Positions 12,240 to 22,858 of a stretch of 64,000 nucleotides of DNA are shown here, one piece after another (position 1 is the first letter of the stretch; every line of letters starts with the position of its first letter). Position numbers and translations under genes: made by a program. The DNA lies in assembly GCF_023065955.2 (NCBI RefSeq), contig NC_079873.1, forward strand, positions 94,154,128 through 94,218,127, in the 5' to 3' direction. The notes beneath the pieces are model-generated. The model was not told where the DNA came from, did no database searches, and saw nothing but the letters and a program-made list of their open reading frames with translations. The stretch is from Ursus arctos. Its lineage: Eukaryota; Chordata; Mammalia; Carnivora; Ursidae.

Positions 12240-13799
12240 TGCTGAGCGTTTTTAGCATGAGTTGGTGTTGGATTTTGTCAAGTGCTTTTTCTGCATCTGA
12301 TGATATGATCATGTCATTCTTTAGAGTGTTGATGTGATGGAGTATATTAATTGACTTTTTGAATGTGAACTAGCCTTGCATACCTGAGATAAATCCTAGT
12401 TGGTCATAGTATATACTTCTTTTCATACATTCTTGGATTTGATCTGCTAATATTTGGTTGAGGATTTTTGCATTTTTTCATGAGAGTAATTGGTCTTTGG
12501 TTTTCCTTTCTTACAATGTATTGTCTGGTTTTAGTACCAGGGTAATGCTGACCTCATAGAACAAGTTAGGAAGCATTCCCTTGGTTCTATTTTCTAGACC
12601 AGATTATAGAGAATTCGTATCATTTCTTCCTGAAACATTTGGTAGAATTCCCCCGGTGAACCCATTTGTGCCTGGTGCTTTCTGTTTTGGAAGGTTATTA
12701 ATTATTGATTCAATTTAAAATAGATATAGGCCTATTCATATAGTCTATTTCTCTTTTATGAGTATTGTTAGATTGTGTTTTTCAAAGAATTGGGCCATTG
12801 TTTCTAAGTTATCAAATTTGTGGCCAGAGTTGTTCATAATATGCTTTTATTATCCTTTTAATGTCAGCAGAATCAGAAGTGATGTCCCCCTCTCATTTCT
12901 GATGGTAGCAATTTGTGTCTTCTCTCTTTTTATCTTGGTTAGCCTGAACAGATACTTATCACTTTTATCAGTATTTTCACATAACCAACTTTTGGATTCA
13001 TTGATTTTCTCTATTGTTTTCTTGTTTTCAATTTCACTGATTTGTGCTCTGATTTTTATATCTTTTCTTCTGCTTACTTGGATTTAACTTGCTCTTCTTT
13101 CTCTAGGTTCCTACGGTGGAAACTGAGATTATTAATTTTGGATTTTTCTTCTTTTCTAATATATGCATTCATTGTGACGAATGTCTCTCCATGCACTGAT
13201 TTCCTTTGCATCCTCAAATTTTGACAAGTTGTGTTTTCATTTCCATTTAGTTCAAAATGTTTTTTTTTTTAATTCTCTTGAGGTTTATTCTTTGATCCAT
13301 GTGTTATCTAGAAGTGTGTTTTATGGCCCAGGATATAGTCTATCTTAGTGAATGTTCCATGTGAGCTTGAGAAGGATAAGCATTCTGCTGTTGTTGAAGT
13401 ATTCTATAAATGTCATTTAGATCTGGTTTATGGATGGTGCTCTTAGTTCAATTATATTTGATTCTACTGGTTTTCTACCTGCTGTCTTTGTCAGTTTGTA
13501 ACAGAGGGGATGTTGAAGTCCTCAAGTACAATAATGGATTTGTCTATTTCTCCCTGCGGTTCTGTCAGGTTTTGACTCATGTATTTTGACACTGTGTTGT
13601 TAAGCATGTACACATTAAGGATTGGTGCCTTCTGGAAAATTGAGTCTTTTGCTGTTATGTAATGCCCCTCTTTATCCCTGATAATTTTCCTTGTTCCGAA
13701 GTGTGCTTTGTCTGAGATAGTGCAGCTTTGTTTTGCTCGGTGTTGGCATGATATATCTTTCTCAATGTCTTTACCTTTAAGCTATCTGTGTCTTTGTAT

Positions 13800-13995
13800 T
13801 TATTTATTTGAAGATTTATTTATTTATTTGAGAGAGAGAGAGCACAATCGGGAGGGGCAGGGAGGAAGGAGAGAGAATCTCAAGTGAACTCCATGCTGAG
13901 TGTGGAGCCTGATGCAGGGCTCGATCTCACAACTCTGAGATCACCCCCCGAGCCGAAACCAAGAGTTGGATGCTTAACCATCACTCAAGCACCCC
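13800..13995 (-). mobile_element. CanSINE
   Basis: Inserted in L1 with ctgtgtcttt-type target duplication shared with the next element. Confidence 0.88.
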
Positions 13996-14002
13996 TGTGT
14001 CT

Positions 14003-14003
14003 T

Positions 14004-14047
<44 letters not shown>

Positions 14048-14209
14048 GATTTCATTGGTTTATTTGAGAGAGAGAGAGCACACAAGCAGGGGGAGTGGCA
14101 GGCAGAGGGAGGGGGACAAGCAGGCTCCCCACCAAGCCGGGAGCCCAACGAGGGGTTTGATCCCAGGACCCTAAGATCACGCTTAAGTGACTGAGCTACC
14201 CAGGTGCCC
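14003..14209 (-). mobile_element. CanSINE with (TTTA)n tail
   Basis: ~44-bp tttattta microsatellite, then body. A ~23-bp segment near its head, still present in unit 2 (47281-47303), is deleted here. Confidence 0.9.
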
Positions 14210-14237
14210 TGTGTCTTTATATTTAAAGTAGGTTTCT

Positions 14238-14358
14238 GGGGTGCCTGGCTGGCTCAGTCAGAGGAGGGTGTGACTCTTGATCTCAGGGTTGTGAGTTCAA
14301 GCCCCATGTTCGGTGTAGAAATTACTTAAAATCTTTGAAAAATAAAAAAATTAAAAAC
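14238..14358 (+). mobile_element. CanSINE, short sub-type
   Basis: Flanked by aaagtaggtttct on both sides. Confidence 0.88.
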
Positions 14359-14894
14359 AAAGTAGGTTTCTTTAGGTGACATGTAGTTGGCTCTTGTTTA
14401 TTTTTTTATCCAGACTTACTGTCTCTTTTAATTGGCATATTTAGACTATTCACATTTAAAATTATTCTTGATATATTTTGATTAATATCTACCATTTTTA
14501 TGATCATTTTCTATTCTTTGTTATTGTTCTTGGTTTCTATTTTGTCTTCCACTCTTTTTCTGCCTTCTCTGGTTTTAATTGAACTTTTTATTATGATTCA
14601 ATTTTCTCTCCTCTCTTAACATCTCAGTAACACTTAGAAATTTTTTTTAGTGGTTGCCCTAGAATTTGCAATATACATTTACAACAAATAAGTCCACTTT
14701 CAAGAAACACTAGATCATTTCACTGGTAGCACAAGTACCTTATGTGGAGTGTGGCCAGTTCCTTTCTCCTATCTTGTATAACTGTGCTGTCATTCCCTTC
14801 ACTTATCCATATGCTATAATTACTGAATACATTTTTGCTATTATTCTTTTGAACAAACCATTATCTGTTAGATCAACTAAGAATATTATAAATA

Positions 14895-15081
14895 GGGGAG
14901 ACTGGGTGGCTTAGTTGGTCAAGCATCTGCCTTTGACTCAGATCATGATCCTGGGGTCTTGGGGTCGAGCCCAGCCTCAGGCTCCCAGGAGCCTGCTTCT
15001 CCCTCTGCCTCTGCCACTCCCCCCTGCTTGTGCTCACTCTCTCTCAAATAAATAAATAAAATCTTAAAAAAAAAAAAAAAA
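14895..15081 (+). mobile_element. CanSINE
   Basis: Head at 14895, A-rich tail of ~18 A at 15065-15081. First of a head-to-tail pair. Confidence 0.9.
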
Positions 15082-15090
15082 ACAACCACA

Positions 15091-15300
15091 GGGGCACCCG
15101 GGTGACTCAGTCAGTTAAGCGTCTGCCTTCAGCTCAGGTCATGATCCTAGGGTCCTGGAATCGAGTCCCGCATCATGCTCCTTGCTCATTGGGGAGCCTG
15201 CTTCTCCCTCTGCCTGCTGCTCCCCCGGCTTGTGCTCTCTGTCTCACTCTCTCCCTCTGTCAAATAAATAAATCTTTAAAAAACAAAAAAGAAAAAAAGA
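15091..15300 (+). mobile_element. CanSINE
   Basis: Inserted next to the previous tail; target duplication aaacaaccaca / aaacaacccca. Confidence 0.9.
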
Positions 15301-16613
15301 AAAACAACCCCACAACATACAACTCTTTATGCCACTGAGATATTAAACTCCAGTGGGAGAACCTATTTTTTTATTAGTAAAATATTTTAAGAAAGTTACC
15401 ACTGCAGCCTCTTCTTCGGTTTACCCTTAGAGAGCATCTACTACGTGCTAAGCTTTTGACTGTAATTCCTGCCTTGTCTCTCTCCTCCCACCTTTAATAT
15501 TCTTTAATGGTTTTTCCAGCTCTTGAATGTGGGTCTAGCTGATGAACTGCACCAGTATCTTCTGCTGCCGCTAAGCCTGGTAACAAGATGAAGAAATGTC
15601 GGTATCTTGACAGCAGACCATCAGTGTCCAGCTGCCTCTGCCCCCGACAATCTAGAGGCAGTGTTGTCCTGGTTGTGGGGGAAGCTGAACGTGATAAAAG
15701 CTTCCGGAGTCTAAAGTAAATATTCAATAGGAGCAGGTTGGATTTTAAAACAGGTTTCCCTCAAAGATATCTAAGGGGTTATTCATCTTCGGAAAACCTC
15801 TTGAGAGTTACAAAGATGACCTGACAAGGAAGTCCTGGGCATTGTGGCTTCTTCCTAGAACATAAGAGTTGCTGACGCCCCGGATACTGCCTTGATATTT
15901 TAGCCTGTAGAGTTAAGGAAAATTTAGACAAACTGGGTCTGAATTCACTAAAACTCAAGACTGCCAGATCTGTATCCCATTTCCGCGACTACACTCACAT
16001 GCATACCATGGGACAAAGCTAATAACTCATCCTGGATTTTGGTTTTCACCAATACTCTCTTAAGATAACTTATGATTTTCTCTGGTCTCAAATGGTAGTC
16101 TTTTGACCTACAAATTAGACATTACTGCCTGAACAAGTGAAAAACTATTTCAAAGTAACACAGGTAAGAATCTGGCCTAAATTGAAAGCCTCGCCACCAA
16201 CACCAAATTCCATAAAACCCATCTCTTCAAAATAGTACCATCGAAAAACATATCCTTAGAAATTCCTTGAGAATATTCACTCATGAAGTTCGATTTGTGC
16301 CATATCTGCAAGGTATGTTTGTATGCAATTCTTCTCTAACCTTTTCACTCTTCTTAACTCAGTGAAACTTTTTTCAAGATTGTTATTTCCCAGGTTTTAG
16401 CATAAAAATTGTTCTCATTTGCTTCAATTTTTAGACAAATGTCCAGTTTCCTCCAACCTCCACTATAATGTATTTTAAGCAATGTTTTCAGGCTAACACA
16501 TGAAAGTATTTCAGAAAATTAAAAGGTAGGGCTGCCACTGTCTACAGTGCTTTACTACAGACTAAAGCAACAACAGGAGAACCAGGCACTTGGACTTGAA
16601 ATTTATCTCCCTG
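15301..16613. other. Downstream flank of RHOXF1-like copy 1; no exon recognised
   Basis: Not obviously repetitive. On the minus strand a 77-codon frame at 15494-15727 is open but resembles nothing I know. Scanning minus-strand codons TGG-TTY across 15.3-17.7 kb gave one hit (16.57 kb) without homeodomain context. Confidence 0.5.
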
Positions 16614-16798
16614 GGGGGCACCTGGGTGGCTCAGTCAGTTGAGTCTATTGGTTGAATCTTGGTCATGATCTCAGGGTTGTGAGATGGAGCTGGTGTTGGG
16701 CTCCCAACTCAGTGGGGATTCTGCTTGAGATTCTCTCTCACTCTCCCCCGTCTACCCCTCCCCCTGTTCATGCGCTCTCTCAAATAAATAAAGTCTTT
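16614..16798 (+). mobile_element. CanSINE
   Basis: First of a head-to-tail pair; tail caaataaataaagtctttat. Confidence 0.9.
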
Positions 16799-16800
16799 AT

Positions 16801-16990
16801 GGGGCACCTGGGTGGCTTGGTTGGTTGGGCATCTACCGTCAGCTCGGGTCATGATCCTAGGGTCCCAGGATTCCTGGATCAAGCCCCGATTTGGGCTCCC
16901 CGCTCAGCGAGGAGTCTGGTTCTCCCTCTGACCTTCCCCGCTCTTGTGCTTTCTCTCTCTCAAAAGAATAAATAAAATCTTTTAAAAATT
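16801..16990 (+). mobile_element. CanSINE
   Basis: Starts directly at the end of the previous element. Confidence 0.9.
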
Positions 16991-17189
16991 AATTCTTTTA
17001 AAAAACAAGAAATAAAAGCTATCTCCCTGCATCAGTCTCGGTGTAAATGAACAGACATTACTCATATAGTGTGTTCTCTGTGTGGGAATAATTCCCTTAC
17101 CCCAAGGCCTGAATATTTATAAATCCACTTTTTTTGTGGATTTAGCTAAGAACTTATGCCTGGTTTTAAATATTTAAAATAACAGTACA

Positions 17190-17369
17190 GGGGCACCCGG
17201 GTGGCATGGGACTTCAGCTCTGGTCATGATCTCAGCATCCTGGGATCAAGCCCCCGCCCCCCATCAGGCTCTGGCACTCAGTGGGAAGTCTGCTTCTCCC
17301 TTTCCCTCTGCCCCTCCCCCTGCTCTCTCTCTCAAATGAATAAAATCTTTAAAAAAATAAAAATTAAAA
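17190..17369 (+). mobile_element. CanSINE, internally shortened
   Basis: Lacks ~20 bp after the head. Target duplication aataacagta / aataacaata. Confidence 0.88.
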
Positions 17370-17504
17370 ATAACAATATAGTCTAATCCTCTCTTAGCCT
17401 AGGTCTTCTTGTGTTAATGTGCATACTTCCCAGATTTGACCCAGCCCCAACATGACTCCACCCAGAATTGCTCCCTGAATGATACTCGTTAGAAAGAGCT
17501 GAAC

Positions 17505-17510
17505 TTTATT
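17505..17510 (-). terminator. Polyadenylation signal AATAAA after exon 3, copy 1
   Basis: tttatt on the plus strand, ~225 bp beyond the read-through stop. It would serve a transcript ending in exon 3. The motif is short and common in AT-rich DNA. Confidence 0.3.
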
Positions 17511-17734
17511 TATATTTAATTTTGTGCAGGAAACAAGACAAGCAGTTTAATTCTCTTTTATTTTATTGTTTTCCTTTAACGGTAATGGGCAACTTCCATA
17601 AAGTGGGATTTACTTATCCCATTTTCCACTCACCAAAGCCCTAAAATTCAAAACTTACTACCCAAACATGGAAAAGGCAACCAAAACAACTTGAGAATGT
17701 CTAGAACAAAAGCTTTTAACTCCTGAAGCAGGTT

Positions 17735-17813
17735 TTAGAATGGCTGCCCAGCCGAATCGCTTTTTTCAGGTTTACGGACTTCCATCACATCTATGGGTAT
17801 GGAAAGCTTCTTT
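17735..17813 (-). CDS. RHOXF1: RHOXF1-like copy 1, homeodomain exon 3 read to stop
   Basis: Acceptor gcaattttcttccctcag| at 17814. Joins exon 2 as CG|A, giving Arg-Lys-Lys-Leu. L-x3-I-x-V-x-E spacing fits homeodomain helix 2. The canonical exon end has no GT. Confidence 0.6.
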
Positions 17814-19007
17814 CTGAGGGAAGAAAATTGCAAATATTTAGTATCTGGAGTTGTGGATGAAATGATATACAATGTACATTTCATGCTTGTTTTTAAATTT
17901 ATATTTCCCCCCAACTCCCCAGCACACATTTCTTTAATACCCAAGTCCGGGCTTGCTTTAGGGACAATCTTCCTTTGTGTACACAATTTAAGGGTACCTT
18001 GAAAAACTTCAGAATTCAAGATTAACAATTTTAATGTAGTATTTAAAAGTCAAGACTAATGCACAAAAAATTCCGGGACCACCAAATTATCAGAATGTTA
18101 AATAAAGGCAAGATCCACCCCTTCACTCGCACAACCGCGCCTCATTTTGCACCCTGATGTCACTCCTGATCCTGATCGCGATCGTGATCCAATAGAATGT
18201 TATTTACAAAAACAGGAGCCCGACCCGAGAGTTTCCTGACGATTCGTTTATATACTGCATGAAAATATTTACCTTGATGCCCACGGGGGCATCGTCCCCA
18301 CCTTGGAAAGAGCTCGAGGCCCCCTAGGTAGCTTTGGCTTTGGAGGCGGGGAGAGAGACCTGGGAGAGAGCCCAGGGCGTCCCCGAGGGTCCTAGAGATG
18401 GGGGGGGGGGGGCGCCAGAGCAAGCCACTCACCGCCCGAACACGTAGGGGTATTGAGTGCGTTGGAAAACGCTCTCCAGCTCCTTCAGTTCTAGCCGGGG
18501 GAACGCGCTGCGGTGGAGGCGTTGCTGCCGCTCCTGGGGCTGCGGCCCCTCGGCGGCCGCCTGGGCCTCGTCCTGCTGCTGCTGCTGCGGGGGCTCTTGC
18601 CCGCAGCCGCCGCCCGTGTGGTTCTCGTCGTCCACGGGGCCCGCTGCTCCCGCGCCACCGTGGCTTTCTTCTCCTGTCGCGGCTTCCTGCTCAGGTTCGG
18701 GCCAGAGCTCCTTCTCGACGTCTCCTCCCGTTACGGAGACCACCGCAGGCTTCGTATCTGGAAAAGAAAAGAGAGATCAGGGCGCTGGAGCCCAGGGCGC
18801 GTGGGACGGCGACCTGAGAGCGGCGACATCTGCCGCGCCACTGCGGCGTCCCGTCCACTCGCCTCCCCCGGGGAAAGGCCGTTTCGTAGACTTCGCCAAA
18901 CCCGCGTCCCGGTTCGCGCACTCACCCAACGGTTCTCCTCCAAGTTCATCGACTTCCAGGCTGCGGCAAGCGGTGCCCTCTTGGCTGCTCTCGGGCGGAG
19001 GCTCCAT
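17735..19007 (-). CDS. RHOXF1: RHOXF1-like X-linked homeobox gene, copy 1 (three exons, homeodomain truncated)
   Basis: RHOX proteins are X-linked reproductive homeobox factors of germ cells and placenta. Three exons join in phase: 19007-18926, 18757-18433 and 17813-17735. The product starts MEPPPESSQEG, has an acidic Gly/Glu/Gln-rich middle with QQQQQ, then AEGPQPQERQ, which recalls human RHOXF1 (QEP..AQAA.EGPQP), and a homeodomain start LKELESVFQRTQYPYVF (helix 1). Exon 3 adds RKKLSIPIDVMEVR (helix 2). The normal 46-nt exon should stop at 17768, but the next bases are GA, not GT. Read through, it gives 12 more residues and a stop at 17737-17735: 161 residues in all, without the WFKN recognition helix. 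AATAAA follows at 17510-17505. An alternative is splicing at GT 17775 (38-nt exon, out of phase). The gene may be a truncated-homeodomain gene or a decaying one; transcription is not shown. Confidence 0.75.
18433..18757 (-). CDS. RHOXF1: RHOXF1-like copy 1, coding exon 2
   Basis: Acceptor ctctcttttcttttccag| at 18758 with a good pyrimidine tract. 325 nt; donor GGGCG|GTGAGTGG (GT 18432-18431) splits an Arg codon at homeodomain position ~24, the conserved intron position in RHOX genes. Confidence 0.85.
18926..19007 (-). CDS. RHOXF1: RHOXF1-like copy 1, coding exon 1
   Basis: ATG at 19007-19005, the first in frame; 27 codons plus 1 nt. Donor CGTTGG|GTGAGTGC with GT at 18925-18924. The MEPP start is shared with human RHOXF2. 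Confidence 0.78.
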
Positions 19008-19246
19008 GTCCAGAACGCCTCCACAGACTCGCGCGGCGGCCCGCGGAGACTCCGGGGTCCGGGCCTGTCTCTGTGCGGGGTGCGGTTTACTACGCCTCTA
19101 CCTCAGCTTCAACGTCCGCGCGCTCTTAGACGCCGTCGATCCCCGTTACTTCCAACGGCCAGGTGTGTGGTGGGCGGGACTTGTCGGGGCGAGCACGAGG
19201 CCGGGGCGTGGCCACGAAGTAGGCGGAGCGTTTGCCGGAAGGGTGC

Positions 19247-19262
19247 TACCGCCAGGGGGCGC
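19247..19262 (+). promoter_or_regulatory. Candidate CTCF site, copy 1
   Basis: taccgccagggggcgc carries the CAGGGGGC core of the CTCF motif, ~240 bp upstream of the ATG. Confidence 0.5.
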
Positions 19263-19800
19263 GCGCGGGGGGGGCGACAACTCCCGACTCCCGCGGGGCA
19301 CTGCCTTGGCGTGGGGGTTGGTGGGTGGTGCCAGCCAGCCGGGGGCGGGGAAGGGGTGGGGAAGGAAACTTCCCACAGCTCTCCCGAGCCCTGGGAGACG
19401 CGTTGGGAGAACGTCTCGCCGCCTGCCCTCGCTGCACGCGGGTCGGTGCAGGGTTCTCGCCCTAAGCTCCTCCAGGGCGAGGGACGCAGAGGTAGGGCTG
19501 GAGAAGTTGCGGGGGGGGCTTCGTGGCAGCCCCAGCACTGAAGCGACGGTATCCCCGTCGCCGTGTGGGCTCTGAGCACGACTCTCCCCTCCGGCAAGTC
19601 AGTGACCAATGGATGGGACTCTGGTTGGGTTCCGTTCGCACCCAGAGTCCACGAACCGGGCTAGTGACCGGACGAAACGATTAGCTAGAGGGCTGCTTGC
19701 TCTGGGTTTTTGCCATACGCGCGGAAAGTGGAGCCCATCAAGCTCTCCTGGGCGCTCCGGAGCGGCAGCTTGAGGTTGGGTTTTACAGAGCACTGTGGGT

Positions 19801-20079
19801 GCTCGGATGCACGCTCTAAGAAACCCAAACCTCCCTCTTGCGATAGGAACAAATACCCCAGATTTGTATTAAGGAATTCACATCAAGAGTAGAAATGGAG
19901 AAACCTGTCCACTGTTTTGAGCATCCAAGAATGCTTGCGCTGCACGTGCTGGACGCGACTGTGGGGCTTACACCCTCTGCCTGCTGAGCTCCGCTTCCGC
20001 GCCCCCGCTGCAGGTCCTCTGCAAAAGCGCACGTGTTTCTGGGCTGGGCAGGTGCTGGGGACTTGGGTTAGTTCCCACT
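19801..20079. other. No gene seen, upstream flank copy 1
   Basis: CpG island shore; no exon or repeat recognised. Confidence 0.4.
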
Positions 20080-20289
20080 TTTTTTTTTTTTTTAAGATTT
20101 TATTTATTTATTTGACAGAGAGAGACAGCCAGCGAGAGAGCGAACACAAGCAGGGGGAGTGGGAGAGGAAGAAGCAGCCTCCCAGCAGAGCAGGGAGCCC
20201 CAGGCGGTGCTGTGCTCGATCCCAGGACCCTAGGATCATCACCTGAGCCAAAGGCAGATACTTAACGGACTGAGCCACCCAGGTGCCCC
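20080..20289 (-). mobile_element. CanSINE
   Basis: Target duplication gttcccact on both sides. Confidence 0.93.
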
Positions 20290-20904
20290 ATGTTCCCACT
20301 TTTTTATTCTCCTCCACTTTCTCCTGTTTCTCCTCCTCCTCTTCGTCTTCCTCCATCTCCCTTTGTCTAGAACTGTCTTCCAGAGCTCTAGCTCTCCACT
20401 GATAAATATCAAATAAAGAAGAGCCAGGGCAGATTGAGGGCTCTGTTTCTCCCTTAAAGTGATGTTTTGCATAGTGTCCAATACCGCTAAATGACAGCCG
20501 CTGTGCACCCTGCTACTTCCCTCTGACTACAGTTAGGAAAAAAAATATATGTATATACCCAGTGCCCAATAACTTGTTGAACCTGGTGCGAGGAAAAGCT
20601 AACTTATACTCTGGTGAAAGATCAGCAATCACGTAATGATCCGTATCCGAAAGACATCAGCATCCTAGTCCCTCAAGGAACAGATTAACTATTCAGTGCT
20701 GTCCTTTGGGATGGTAAGCTCCAGAGTCATCACTTCTTATAAACACCTTCCATTCATACAATCCAATTTTTAAGAAGTCCAATTATTTTGATGGTTTTCA
20801 ATTTTACCCGTTTCTCAAGGATGGGTGAAGAATTCATAGAATTTCGAGAATGATAAAAGTCATGTTTTTAACTGTGTCCCTATGATTTCTTTTTACTTTT
20901 TAAA
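20290..20904. other. No gene seen
   Basis: Begins with a pyrimidine tract (tcctcctcctcttcgtcttc); otherwise unclassified AT-rich sequence. Confidence 0.4.
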
Positions 20905-21094
20905 AAAAGATTTCATTTATTTATTTGTCAGAAAGAGAGAATGAGAGAGAGCAGAGGGAGTGGCAGGCAGAGGCAGAGGGAGAAGCAGGCTCCCTGCCAA
21001 GCAAGGAGCCCAATGTGGGACTCGAGCCCGGGGCCCTGGGATCATGACCAGAGCCGAAGGCAGACGCTTAACGACTGAGCCACCCAGGTACCCC
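20905..21094 (-). mobile_element. CanSINE
   Basis: Poly-T left end, gccacccaggtacccc right end. Confidence 0.9.
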
Positions 21095-21242
21095 ACAATT
21101 CTTATTTTTTTAAATATTCAGTGAATAATGTAGATAATGACAGTTACACGGAGAGATTTAAATAGAATTAACGATATAAAAGCAGAATAAATATTTGAAG
21201 CCAAAAGGCTAAAAACATATTTTTCTTACGTATTAGTCTTAA
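21095..21242. repeat. Isolated first unit of the ~140-bp satellite, copy 1
   Basis: 'gaataaatatttgaagccaa' and 'ggctaaaaacatatttttct' match the repeat unit of the array starting at 23021. It is separated from the rest by the L1 insertion. Confidence 0.6.
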
Positions 21243-21257
21243 TCAGAACCACAATGA

Positions 21258-21462
21258 GGGGCACCTGGGTGGCTCAGTCGTTAAGCGTCTGCCTTCAGCT
21301 CAGGGCATGGTACCGGGGTCCTGGGATCGAGCTCCTCATCCAGCTCCCCGCTCCGCTGGGAGCCTGCTTCTCCCTCTCCCACTCCCCCTGCTTGTGTTCC
21401 CTCTCTCGCTGGCTGTCTCTCTCTCTCTGTCAAATAAATAAATAAAATCTTAAAAAAAATAA
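21258..21462 (+). mobile_element. CanSINE in L1
   Basis: Target duplication accacaatgag / accacaacgag. Confidence 0.92.
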
Positions 21463-21996
21463 AAACCACAACGAGATACTGTTTCACACCCAGGAGGATG
21501 ACTATTATCCACAAAATAGAAAATAAGAGGTGTTGGTAAGGATGTGGAGAAGTTGGAACCCTGTGCATTACTGGTGGGGATGTAAATGGTGTAGTCACTG
21601 TGGAAAATGGTATGGCAGTTCCTCAAACACTTAGTCAGAATTACCATATGATCCAGCAATTCCACTTCTGGGTATACAACCCAAAGAACTGAGAGCAGGG
21701 ACTTGAACAGATATCTGTATACACCTGTTCAGAGCAGCATTATTCACAATAGCTGAAAGATGGAAACAACCCAAATGTCCGCTGATGGATGAATGGGTAA
21801 ATAAAATGTGGTATATACATACAATAAAATATTATTCAGCCTTAAAAAGGAATGAAATTCTGACACATGCTACAACATGGATGAACCTTGAAGGAATCAA
21901 GCTAAGTGAAATAAACCAGACACGAAAAGACAAATATTGAATGATTCCATTTATCTGTGATACCTGGAGTAGTTCAATTTGTAGAAACAGAAATTA

Positions 21997-22180
21997 GGGG
22001 CGCCTGGGTGGCTCAGTCGGTTGGGCGTCTGCCTTCGTCTCGGGTCATGACCCCAGAGTCCCGGGATCAAGCCCCGCATCGGGCTCCTTGCTCAGTGGGG
22101 AGTTTGCTTCTCCCTCTGCCCCCCCACTTGCTTGTGCTCGCTCTCTCTCTCACTCTTCAAATAAATAAAATCTTTAAAAA
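21997..22180 (+). mobile_element. CanSINE with (GGAA)n tail
   Basis: The tail continues as a ggaa microsatellite, 22181-22227. The microsatellite is 12 bp shorter in unit 2. Confidence 0.92.
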
Positions 22181-22253
22181 GGAAGGAAGGAAGGAAGGAA
22201 GGAAGGAAGGAAGGAAGGAAGGAAGGAAGAAAGAAAGGGAAAGTAGAATGGTA

Positions 22254-22362
22254 AGGGCACCTGTTGGTTCAGTCGGTGGGGCATGGAACTCTTGATCTTG
22301 GGGTTGTGAGTTCAAGCCCCATGTTGGATGTAGAGATTACTTAAAATCTTCAAAAGAAAGAA
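22254..22362 (+). mobile_element. CanSINE, short sub-type
   Basis: Target duplication gaaagtagaatggta / gaaaatagaacggta. Confidence 0.9.
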
Positions 22363-22552
22363 AGAAAGAGAAAATAGAACGGTAGTTTCCCAGGGTCTGG
22401 GAGAAGTGGTACTGGGGAGCTATTGTTTAATGGGTATGGAGTCTCAGTTTGGGAAGATGAAAAAGTTCTGGAGATGGATGGTGGTGATGGTTGGACAACA
22501 ATGTGAATGCACTTCATGTCGCCAAACTGCACCCATAAAAATGGTTAAGATG

Positions 22553-22749
22553 GGGGCGCCTGGGTGGCACAGCAGTTAAACGTCTGCCTTCAGCTCAGGG
22601 CGTGATCCCGGCGTTGTGGGATCGATCCCCACATCAGGCTCTTCCACTATGAGCCTGTTTCTTCCTCTCCCACTCCCCCTGCTTGTGTTCCCTCTCTCGC
22701 TGGCTGTCTCTATCTCTGTCGAATAAATAAATAAAAAATCTTTTAAAAA
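22553..22749 (+). mobile_element. Young CanSINE present only in unit 1
   Basis: Flanked by aaaatggttaagatg on both sides. Unit 2 has the uninterrupted site once (56056-56070 region). Belongs to the 'ggcacagcagttaa...tctctatctctgtc' sub-type. Confidence 0.95.
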
Positions 22750-22822
22750 AATGGTTAAGATGGTAAATTTGCTTTATCTGTATTTTATGACAAAATAATA
22801 ATAGTCTTATTTCTTTTAAAAA

Positions 22823-22827
22823 ACATT

Positions 22828-22858
<31 letters not shown>

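Larger units (their letters stand above)
12240..14894 (-). mobile_element. L1 ORF2, antisense (unit 1)
   Basis: Continuous antisense L1, e.g. 'tgagttggtgttggattttg' (12258), 'ttctgcatctgatgatatga' and 'ttctgttttggaaggttatt'. It is interrupted by three SINEs at 13.8-14.35 kb. Short Met-initiated stretches here on the plus strand are not genes. Confidence 0.88.
18430..19800. promoter_or_regulatory. CpG island over RHOXF1-like copy 1 promoter and exons 1-2
   Basis: Dense CpG and GC boxes (gggcgggact, 19170; ggggcgtgg, 19203) immediately upstream of the minus-strand ATG. No TATA. Long open frames here on both strands (up to 372 codons, plus strand) result from low stop-codon frequency in GC-rich DNA. 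Confidence 0.8.
21243..22818 (+). mobile_element. L1 ORF2 end and 3' UTR (sense), interrupted by SINEs
   Basis: Text 'accatatgatccagcaattc', 'caacccaaatgtccgctgat' and 'aatgttggacaacaatgtga'-type 3' UTR is a 5'-truncated L1. It lies inside the satellite; attagtctta occurs at both ends as a likely target duplication. Confidence 0.88.

Noticed and set aside
12758..13087. Hydrophobic 109-codon plus-strand frame, repeated at 45858
   Set aside because: Antisense translation of L1 ORF2; the unit 2 copy is broken by a one-base deletion.
14003..14046. TTTA-type repeats as a possible array or origin
   Set aside because: Simple microsatellite grown from a SINE A-rich tail.
15494..15727. 77-codon minus-strand frame downstream of the homeobox gene
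   Set aside because: No similarity to a RHOX C-terminus; in unit 2 two SINEs sit right at its start.
16018..16055. Possible degenerate final RHOXF1 exon on the minus strand (gtattggtgaaaaccaaaat, reading VLVKTK)
   Set aside because: Similarity to VWFKNK is faint, the Trp and Phe are absent, there is no good acceptor, and about six residues would be missing. Likely chance.
18457..19575. Plus-strand open frame of 372 codons (373 in unit 2, from 51986) and other long frames over the CpG islands
   Set aside because: They lie antisense to the RHOXF1-like exons in GC-rich DNA where stops are rare. The two copies diverge in frame after a G-run change, and the composition (Arg/Gly/Ser/Pro) is that of shadow frames.
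21997..22230. Lys/Glu-Gly repeat peptide
   Set aside because: Translation of a (GGAA)n SINE tail.
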